Origin: a virus
IMG/VR virus record: IMGVR_UViG_3300032249_000812
Location: 1-30,577 of that record
Length of the DNA: 30,577 bases
Strand: one strand, 5' to 3'
The first letter of the stretch is position 1. Each line of letters opens with the position of its first letter. The notes beneath the pieces are model-generated. The model worked only from the letters and a program-made list of their open reading frames with translations. It was not told the DNA's origin and did not search any database. A program made the position numbers and the translations under genes. Positions 22,321 to 27,479 of this stretch are shown in pieces.

Positions 22321-22472
22321 GAGGATTTTTACATCTGCTAATTACCTAGCAGGGAATGCACCGGCGATGTGCCTAGAAAGCGTTGATTGCACTAGGATTG
22401 CGCGGTTTTGTCCTTTGCGCGGAAAAGTGCGATTTGAGAGCAATGCAGAGGTTTTTGGCCGCGCTTGCAGTC
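22321..22472. other. Non-coding boundary between late and early regions
   Basis: About 150 bases without a convincing gene. It holds a six-base inverted repeat, CTGCTA (22335-22340) and TAGCAG (22347-22352), close to the late motif, and a direct repeat TTGCGCGG at 22398-22405 and 22415-22422. These could be operator or terminator elements. No run of T follows the hairpin on either strand, so I do not call it a terminator. Confidence 0.45.
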
Positions 22473-22838
22473 TCAACAAGCGTGTAATCTGGTGTCCTCT
22501 TGGGGGCTTGTTGCGACTAGGAAAAGCGGTCGCGACGACCCTGAGTGGGGTCTAAAGCTCTGGAAGAACCTAAGAATCAACAACGCAGCCCTCCTGCATT
22601 CGGGCGAGCAATAAACCTGCGTGCCGCCGTCAGGCATGAACCATTCATGACATTTTATCCAATGGCAAAACTTAATCCGCTTTGGTGCTTGGATGGCCCT
22701 GTTTGCCAATGGTTGAAATCCCTTCGGCACGCCATGATGCGCCGCCATTTGCCCCGTCATCTTTGCAGGGCAAGATTTTACCGATTCCGCCGATTCAGCG
22801 TCAATCCTATTCGATTCGGGATCGCGTGCCTCACTCAT
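22473..22838 (-). CDS. Small zinc-binding protein
   Basis: 121 residues. The middle contains FCHWIKCHEWFMPDGGTQVY followed by CSPECRR, giving C-x4-C and C-x3-C pairs 14 residues apart, a treble-clef or zinc-ribbon-like pattern common in small phage early proteins. The N-terminus is acidic and Ser-rich; the C-terminus is Ser/Pro-rich and poorly conserved looking. It starts four bases after the preceding gene. Function unknown, possibly nucleic acid binding. Confidence 0.58.
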   Translation of the reverse strand: MSEARDPESNRIDAESAESVKSCPAKMTGQMAAHHGVPKGFQPLANRAIQAPKRIKFCHWIKCHEWFMPDGGTQVYCSPECRRAALLILRFFQSFRPHSGSSRPLFLVATSPQEDTRLHAC

Positions 22839-22842
22839 GGCC

Positions 22843-23115
22843 CTAATGTCTCATCACGCGCTTAACCGCATCAATCAGATCAACAGGATCCACCATGCCC
22901 CATGCGTTGTGCGTGCGTCCGATCTCCATCTCGACACGGCGAACAAGGTCAAGGCCTGGATTGCCTTGAGTGTCGTCCTGCGTTGGTTGCTCCACATCTT
23001 CGATGATATCGATTAACTCAACGTCGCGCATGGTATCAACCTGCTCGACATCCTCAACGGTTTGCACTTCTGCCTTGGCCTTTGCTGGCCGTCCTCGTTT
23101 CTTTTGTTGGTTCAT
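22843..23115 (-). CDS. Small AT-hook-like protein
   Basis: 90 residues. The start MNQQKKRGRPAKAKAEV carries the RGRP core of an AT-hook, which binds the minor groove of AT-rich DNA. The middle is very acidic (VEDVEQVDTMRDVELIDIIE), and the end has a short basic helix (DPVDLIDAVKRVMRH). It lies between the membrane protein gene and the zinc protein gene. A DNA-binding or nucleoid-modulating role is inferred from the hook alone. Confidence 0.6.
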   Translation of the reverse strand: MNQQKKRGRPAKAKAEVQTVEDVEQVDTMRDVELIDIIEDVEQPTQDDTQGNPGLDLVRRVEMEIGRTHNAWGMVDPVDLIDAVKRVMRH

Positions 23116-23127
23116 AGGTTGGGTTGG

Positions 23128-23421
23128 TTAAGCTGCCATCATCAGCAGCAGGAGAATTATCGCGCCGATGATCAGCACAAGGAAGCATCCAGTGCAGCCG
23201 CAGCATCCTGCCAAGTGCCGGGGCGCGTCCGGCGAATGGTTCAAGGCATAGCTAGCGCCTCGGCTTTTAAATTGTCCCTTCCCGGTCGCTCGATGTCCAC
23301 GCCCGTTGTGACGAGTGGGAGTTCGCCTAGACGAGGAGCCGTCAACCTCGCTGGCTATCGTGCGTGACGGCAGGTGGCTAGTCCTGCGCCTTTGCCCTTT
23401 GGGGTTTCTAAGATTGGTCAT
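23128..23421 (-). CDS. Tail-anchored Cys-rich membrane protein
   Basis: 97 residues from the ATG at 23421, which overlaps the upstream gene by 14 bases. The first 70 residues are basic and rich in R, S, T, G and H. They are followed by CCGCTGC and one hydrophobic segment at the very end (FLVLIIGAIILLLLMMAA). The topology is a C-terminal tail anchor with a soluble basic domain in the cytoplasm and four cysteines at the membrane border. Function unknown; early phage membrane proteins often affect the host envelope or exclude other phages. Confidence 0.55.
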   Translation of the reverse strand: MTNLRNPKGQRRRTSHLPSRTIASEVDGSSSRRTPTRHNGRGHRATGKGQFKSRGASYALNHSPDAPRHLAGCCGCTGCFLVLIIGAIILLLLMMAA

Positions 23422-23764
23422 AACGCTTCCGTTTGTCAAATGCCACCCAATAACCTTTCCGCCCCTCGAGGACGAGCTGCACGCGGATCGGTGATTTCTC
23501 AATGGCTAGTTGGAATTGTAAGCTGCGCAAGAACTGGTGGACCTCACATCCTGCGGCAAAGCCTAGAATGTCGGTCAGGTGCTTTGCTGCGATCCTACCT
23601 CGGCCAAGTGCGTGGCGAAGGAAGGCAATGCGGCGAGCGTTGCGGATGTAGCATCTCCTGCCGTGAGAATGCACCTCGCCCCCGTTGATCGGTAGCACTA
23701 CCGGCGACTCCCACCCGTCTAGGATGGCATCATCCAGGTCGGTGTGGTAGGTCTTGTCTGTCAT
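23408..23764 (-). CDS. Small protein with winged-helix-like C-terminal part
   Basis: 118 residues from the ATG at 23764. N-terminus MTDKTYHTDLDDAILDGWES; the second half (ARRIAFLRHALGRGRIAAKH, LTDILGFAAGCEVHQFLRSL, then GRKGYWVAFD) resembles a winged helix with helix-helix-wing order. DNA binding is possible. It lies in the early block after the probable ssDNA-binding gene. No family recognised. Confidence 0.58.
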   Translation of the reverse strand: MTDKTYHTDLDDAILDGWESPVVLPINGGEVHSHGRRCYIRNARRIAFLRHALGRGRIAAKHLTDILGFAAGCEVHQFLRSLQFQLAIEKSPIRVQLVLEGRKGYWVAFDKRKRYDQS

Positions 23765-23828
23765 GCTTAGGCTTGGATCATCGCAGTCACGCAATCACAA
23801 GGAGCCGCCTCCCTTATGTAGTCCAGTT

Positions 23829-24131
23829 TCAAAACTGAATATCGGAATGATCCACCTCGACCACCGAAATCGATGGAGCAGACTGCGGAATGCCCTTTGT
23901 CCCTTTGTTCTGATAGTTGCCGATGATCGGCCCACGCTCTCCCGCCTCTCGACGTTCGCGCCCGATGTCTTGCGTGACAAAGCCGTCGTTCCCGTATTGG
24001 TCAGTCCCGCCCTTGTTCTCAAAAAGAACTAGGTCAAGGTATTTGCCGTTTTTGCCCTCAAAGAGCGCTGTCTTGTCGATCTTGCTGACGTTGATTTTTG
24101 CCGTGATCATATCTTTTGGTTTTGGTTCCAT
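23829..24131 (-). CDS. Small replication-associated protein, possible ssDNA-binding
   Basis: 100 residues. ITAKINVSKIDKTALFEGKN and GKYLDLVLFENKGG then DQYGNDGFVTQDIGRERREA resemble a small phage protein family often located beside replication genes and tentatively viewed as OB-fold-like nucleic acid binding proteins. It lies just downstream of the primase-helicase in the same direction, after a 114-base gap (24132-24245) in which I see no convincing gene. The acidic C-terminal end with aromatic F (VVEVDHSDIQF) is similar in style to SSB tails, which recruit partners. Confidence 0.6.
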   Translation of the reverse strand: MEPKPKDMITAKINVSKIDKTALFEGKNGKYLDLVLFENKGGTDQYGNDGFVTQDIGRERREAGERGPIIGNYQNKGTKGIPQSAPSISVVEVDHSDIQF

Positions 24132-24245
24132 CTACGACGTGCAGCCGGGAAAGTGTAGGACATGGAGCGCCGCCTTCTTTTGCCCATGTTCGGAATGTCT
24201 AGGGAATTGTTTTGATTGCAAGAGGGTTTTGATAAAATTCAAACT

Positions 24246-26012
24246 CTATTCTTCGTGCTTGGAGAATCGAAACCGTGACGCGTCGAAGTCCATTTTAATC
24301 AGGCCCACCCATCCTGTCTCTCGTTGCTTCTCGACGATGATCTCAGAATCATGCAGCTCGCGGCTTTCGATTGATGTCAATTTTCCGGCCTTGCGTTTCT
24401 TTTCCTTCTCAGGATTGCGAAGAATCAAAAGGACATTGTCCACGTTATTGACCAGCAGCGAAGAGCCTTTGACGTTATACATCGACGGGCGCTCTGAACC
24501 TTGGTTGGGCTTTGAAAGGTGCGCGACTAGGTGGACGTGAGCCCCGGTCTCTTTGGCGAAGTCTTGGAGCCGGTTGCAAAACTCCCCTTGCGCTGGGTAA
24601 TCCTCCTCAAGGTCTTGGATCCGCATTAGCGAGTCAATAATGAAATGCGTCGTCCCATATCGGCGATGACTGAACCAAAGCATTTCCATTAGCTCGTCAC
24701 GCTTTAGCGAGCCAACGACATCGGCGAAAACAATCGACTCCCCAACGTTCTGCGAAAACTCCCGCGCGACCTCCTCGCCAAAGGCGCCTTTTCCGAAAAA
24801 GACAGAGATGAGCTTTCTAAGCTGAGTTTCAACGCGAAGCTCGAAAGACCCGATAAAGGTGGAAATCCTCGCGCTCAGTAGCTGCGCCACGATGAAGTTC
24901 AGCATCGTGGACTTGCCAGCGTGGGAATAGCCTCCCCAGATCGTAATTTCACCAGGGCGGAACCAAAAACCATCCTCGGTTGCCCAATTGCCCTTGAAAA
25001 ACGGAACGGTGAATGGCTCGGGTTTTGGCTGAATCTCTGAAACAATCCTGTCCTCCATTTCCGCAGTCGTGACGAGGCGTTGGATTCTAGGCCGTTTTGC
25101 ATTCGCGACCCAATCGGCTGCGTCCTGCGCAGTATAGCCTGCCAGAAGGCAATCGTTCGCGTCCTTTTTGGGCATTGCCACAATCAGGCAGCGGTGCTTG
25201 CCAAGTCGCCCGATTGCTTTTTCCGTGATCTTCTTCCCCTCGTCGTCTTGATCAAAGGCCAGATAGATTGAATCAAACGCCGATAGATTGTCCCACTCAA
25301 ACTCGATCCAGGTTGCGCCCGTGCCGTTTGGGATTGAGAGCGCTGGAATTCCCCATTGATGCCACGTAGCTGCATCGATCTGGCCTTCGCAAAGCAGAAT
25401 CGTCTTTGCTCGATAGCTCTCCTCGCCAATCGCCTGCCAACCGAAAAGTGACGGAGCGCATCCGGCGTCCTGCCAGACTCGCTTTTTTTCATCCAAAGTC
25501 CGATAGGATCGGTTGATCAGCTCGCCGCCGGGAGAATAGGATGGAAACGCAATCGCTCGTTTTTCGGCGTCGGCCTCGATCTTGAGCTTTTCGATGATAT
25601 CGGGCTTGATGCCTCTAGTCTGAGTTAAGAAGCTCGCAGCTCGACCGGCAGGATTGATGGGAGCTGTTTTAGCCTCCTTTGGTTTTGCCCATTCTTTTTG
25701 AGCGTGAGCCTCGACCGGATCGTGGATGCCAAGAAATGCCTTCGCTTGCCGGATCGCCTCGCCGGGGCTGACATTTCGAGCCAAGCGCCAAAGGTCGAGC
25801 AGGTCGCCATGATCGGCATCGTTTGCCCAATCCCTCCATTGCCCCGCGTGAGCGCCGGAGAGATTCACCTTAAGAGATTCACCGGGACCGCCGGAAATGT
25901 CGCCGCAGAGCCATTCCTTGCCGTGCTGCCGTCCACCTGGCAGCAGCATGGCGGCGACCTCCTCGACGCGGCTTGCGAGTCGAGCCGATATCTCTGATGC
26001 GTTTAGAAGCAT
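24246..26012 (-). CDS. DNA primase-helicase (TOPRIM plus DnaB/T7 gp4-like)
   Basis: 588 residues. The N-terminal part resembles the front of phage primases (WRDWANDADHGDLLDLWRLA) but lacks the CxxC pairs of the zinc domain. The TOPRIM domain shows LLCEGQIDA (E209) and FDQDDEG (D254, D256). The RecA-like helicase has Walker A GGYSHAGKST (360-369), Walker B FIIDSL (D460), and the HVHLVAHLSKP segment with H498. Such proteins unwind the fork and lay primers. The gene overlaps the initiator-like gene by ten bases, forming the core replication pair. Confidence 0.92.
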   Translation of the reverse strand: MLLNASEISARLASRVEEVAAMLLPGGRQHGKEWLCGDISGGPGESLKVNLSGAHAGQWRDWANDADHGDLLDLWRLARNVSPGEAIRQAKAFLGIHDPVEAHAQKEWAKPKEAKTAPINPAGRAASFLTQTRGIKPDIIEKLKIEADAEKRAIAFPSYSPGGELINRSYRTLDEKKRVWQDAGCAPSLFGWQAIGEESYRAKTILLCEGQIDAATWHQWGIPALSIPNGTGATWIEFEWDNLSAFDSIYLAFDQDDEGKKITEKAIGRLGKHRCLIVAMPKKDANDCLLAGYTAQDAADWVANAKRPRIQRLVTTAEMEDRIVSEIQPKPEPFTVPFFKGNWATEDGFWFRPGEITIWGGYSHAGKSTMLNFIVAQLLSARISTFIGSFELRVETQLRKLISVFFGKGAFGEEVAREFSQNVGESIVFADVVGSLKRDELMEMLWFSHRRYGTTHFIIDSLMRIQDLEEDYPAQGEFCNRLQDFAKETGAHVHLVAHLSKPNQGSERPSMYNVKGSSLLVNNVDNVLLILRNPEKEKKRKAGKLTSIESRELHDSEIIVEKQRETGWVGLIKMDFDASRFRFSKHEE

Positions 26013-26842
26013 TCTCCGTCCTCCAAAGTTGAAATTTCGCTGAAATCAGGCATTTCGCTTCCTTGGGCCATTTCTTCGCTTCTGAGGCGTTTTAACTGCT
26101 CCCAGAGGGTTTCGCCGCGCTCATTGCGTTGCTCGTCGTCTACGGCGCTGGAATCGGCCTTTACGGGCATGTTCTGCGGCCAGTCTCGCTCGTAATCCGT
26201 CGGGGATTTCTGGGAGGGCATGTAACCGGATGCCTTCCAAGCTCTGATCGTCGATTTCCAGCAGGCGATCTTTTTGCCGCCGTTTGTCCAGTCGTTGCCT
26301 TCAAACTTGTTCCATGTAGCCTCGGCATCGCGAAAGTAAAGGCCAAGCTCTTGAAAAAAGGCATCAAACTCCTCACGGGTTTGTGGGCGAGCCTTGCTCG
26401 CTCTCTTCACTTCACTTCCATTCCCTTCCCTTCTATTCCCTTCCTTCTTCGTCACTTGGGTGTCACCTGCCTGACAGTTGCCTGACAGTTGGGTGTCACT
26501 TGCCTGACAGTCCATCCACTTGACCTTGGTAATGAAGAACTTAAACGCTTCCTTGAACCAAGATTCTGGCGCTCTTGTCTTCACTGCCATTGCTCGGGCT
26601 GTCAGGGGAGTGCCATCCTCCCGCACAAGGCTGCCACGCTCCTGACACTTGGATGCCACCTGCAAAATCAAAACCCAAGCGGCGAACAATTCGGCGGCGT
26701 TTTCCTGCTCCATGACGGTCGCAAAACCCTCTCCGTCGTGCTTGTTGGGAACACAAACCCAGCGCAGATTCTCGACCGTTCGGGAGCGGTTGTTTTCAAA
26801 ATGCTTTTGCCAATCCTTGATTTTGTAAATCGGGTCACTCAT
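26003..26842 (-). CDS. Replication initiator or helicase loader-like protein with origin repeats in its gene
   Basis: 279 residues. The N-terminal 115 residues look like the winged-helix DNA-binding domain of phage replication organisers (NLRWVCVPNKHDGEGF, AAWVLILQVASKCQ, LTARAMAVKTRAPESWFKEA). A variable linker follows (about 115-150), encoded by iterons and a purine-rich tract. The C-terminal part (TREEFDAFFQELGL, WNKFEGNDWTNGGKKIACWK) is like DnaT or primosomal loader domains. The start is preceded by a strong AGGAGG, seven bases before the ATG, and overlaps the small upstream gene (ATGA). By analogy with lambda O, it probably binds the repeats in its own gene and brings in the helicase just downstream. 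Confidence 0.75.
   Translation of the reverse strand: MSDPIYKIKDWQKHFENNRSRTVENLRWVCVPNKHDGEGFATVMEQENAAELFAAWVLILQVASKCQERGSLVREDGTPLTARAMAVKTRAPESWFKEAFKFFITKVKWMDCQASDTQLSGNCQAGDTQVTKKEGNRREGNGSEVKRASKARPQTREEFDAFFQELGLYFRDAEATWNKFEGNDWTNGGKKIACWKSTIRAWKASGYMPSQKSPTDYERDWPQNMPVKADSSAVDDEQRNERGETLWEQLKRLRSEEMAQGSEMPDFSEISTLEDGECF
26402..26450 (-). other. Homopurine/homopyrimidine tract beside the iterons
   Basis: Almost purely C/T on the plus strand (G/A on the minus), with repeated TTCCC and TTCAC words. Adjacent to the iterons, it may serve as an easily melted or triplex-prone origin element. Confidence 0.5.
26456..26511 (-). repeat. Iterons, candidate replication origin
   Basis: TGCCTGACAGT occurs three times (26468-26478, 26479-26489, 26501-26511), the first two in direct contact. 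A longer unit beginning TTGGGTGTCAC and ending with this 11-mer occurs twice, exactly 33 bases apart (26456-26478 and 26489-26511). Related TGTCA/TGACA words recur at about 26597 and 26642. Confidence 0.65.
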
Positions 26843-26997
26843 TTGGTTGCCTCCTTTTCGATTAGGTGGAATAGCCGGGATTGAAGCGGGACAATGGCAA
26901 GCTCCATTTCATCGCAAGCTGACAAAAACCGCTTGCTGGCGACCTCAATCCACCGAATTAAGGTTTCGCTGTCGTTTGCAAGTCGGGCCTGCGTCAC
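26839..26997 (-). CDS. 52-aa unknown protein upstream of the initiator
   Basis: Starts with GTG at 26997, 12 bases after the HNH stop, and its TGA overlaps the initiator ATG (ATGA). The protein is helical and amphipathic: TQARLANDSETLIRWIEVAS, KRFLSACDEMELAIVPLQSR and LFHLIEKEATK. Being in frame with the HNH gene after its stop, it could conceivably be reached by readthrough, but a separate start is simpler. No family recognised. Confidence 0.6.
   Translation of the reverse strand: MTQARLANDSETLIRWIEVASKRFLSACDEMELAIVPLQSRLFHLIEKEATK
26850..26855 (-). promoter_or_regulatory. Strong Shine-Dalgarno site for the initiator-like gene
   Basis: AGGAGG on the minus strand, seven bases before the ATG at 26842. 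It is one of very few strong sites in this window and fixes the start. Confidence 0.8.
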
Positions 26998-27009
26998 GGC
27001 CTTGTAGAA

Positions 27010-27258
27010 TCACTCCACAAGGGGCGGCATGCTCTCAAGGTTGCCTTCGTGCATCGCGGTGTGGCAGTCCTCACAGAGCGTCACCAGGTCGCGGGAATCT
27101 GCATCCCATGGATTTTCGCCAGTGTATTTTTTGTGATGGACGGCAAGGGTTGAGCCTTCTGAAAAGCAAAGTCGGCATTTCCAATCATCGCGCTCCATAA
27201 CTTCTAGCCGCAGCCTTTGCCATCGCGGGTGTTTGAGTTTGTTGGAATAGTTGTTCAT
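27010..27258 (-). CDS. HNH nuclease
   Basis: 82 residues from the ATG at 27258; two in-frame GTGs upstream (27264, 27282) lie in the attenuator-like hairpin region. A complete small HNH domain is visible: C28-x2-C31 in WKCRLCF, the catalytic VHHKKY (H41, H42), then C62-x2-C65-H66 and H70 in LCEDCHTAMHE. HNH proteins of this size in phages cut DNA as homing-like nucleases or help terminase; the place next to replication genes does not decide which. The ATG overlaps the stop of a 31-codon leader ORF. Confidence 0.85.
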   Translation of the reverse strand: MNNYSNKLKHPRWQRLRLEVMERDDWKCRLCFSEGSTLAVHHKKYTGENPWDADSRDLVTLCEDCHTAMHEGNLESMPPLVE

Positions 27259-27350
27259 AGGCACAAAAAAGCCCTCGCCCACCCATCACGGTCAGACCTG
27301 GCGAATAAACCAGCGCGATGGGGGGACGAGGACTGTCTGAAGGTATTCAT
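27255..27350 (-). CDS. 31-aa leader peptide ORF before HNH gene
   Basis: ATG at 27350; begins MNTFRQSSSPHRAG and ends WARAFLCL with a TGA overlapping the HNH ATG. It spans the large hairpin and its U-tract, so ribosome movement would affect RNA folding. No Shine-Dalgarno site is seen. It may be a regulatory leader rather than a functional protein. Confidence 0.42.
   Translation of the reverse strand: MNTFRQSSSPHRAGLFARSDRDGWARAFLCL
27265..27331 (-). terminator. Attenuator-like hairpin with U-tract
   Basis: On the minus strand arms complementary to 27314-27331 and 27273-27290 form an 18-position stem with 15 Watson-Crick pairs, two G-U pairs and one mismatch. The G-U pairs would be mismatches on the plus strand, so the structure favours a minus-strand RNA. 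An inner CTGG/CCAG hairpin caps it. The stem is followed by GC and six T (27265-27270). The U-tract ends six bases before the HNH ATG. Confidence 0.62.
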
Positions 27351-27370
27351 TTCTACGGGTCTGACTCCGT

Positions 27371-27390
27371 GCCGATACGGTCGGCTTTTT
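27371..27390 (+). terminator. Short hairpin plus T5 on the plus strand
   Basis: GCCGA (27371-27375) and TCGGC (27381-27385) with a five-base loop, followed by five T. It could stop antisense transcription. On the minus strand it would be a stem near the start of the leader RNA. Confidence 0.35.
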
Positions 27391-27404
27391 AGGCTCAACA
27401 AAAT

Positions 27405-27433
27405 GATATGGATCCGCAACTAGAAAAAGCCAA
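27405..27433 (-). promoter_or_regulatory. Possible sigma70-like promoter for the HNH/replication operon
   Basis: On the minus strand TTGGCT (complement of 27428-27433), 17 bases, CATATC (complement of 27405-27410). The spacing is ideal, but the -10 box is weak. It lies between the terminator of the methyltransferase fusion and the leader ORF. Confidence 0.3.
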
Positions 27434-27471
27434 AAGTAAAGCAGGCTAAACCAAAGATTGGTCCAGCCTGC
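27434..27471 (-). terminator. Rho-independent terminator after the methyltransferase fusion
   Basis: Minus-strand hairpin GCAGGCT...AGCCTGC with a nested ACCAA/TTGGT stem, starting nine bases after the stop and followed by TTTACTTTT. Bases 27441-27471 form the stem-loop. Confidence 0.65.
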
Positions 27472-27479
27472 AATTTAAA

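Noticed and set aside
22398-22407. A further GTTTTGT box at about 22404
   Set aside because: The TTG is not at the 12-base distance and no start codon follows, so it is not counted as a copy of the late motif.
24151-24210. 26-codon basic ORF (MGKRRRRSMSY) before the ssDNA-binding-like gene
   Set aside because: Very short, no start signal, and overlaps the next gene start; coding cannot be supported.
27351-27395. Possible tRNA-like T-arm (ACGG...CCGT)
   Set aside because: The loop lacks the TTCRA pattern and no acceptor or anticodon arms can be drawn.
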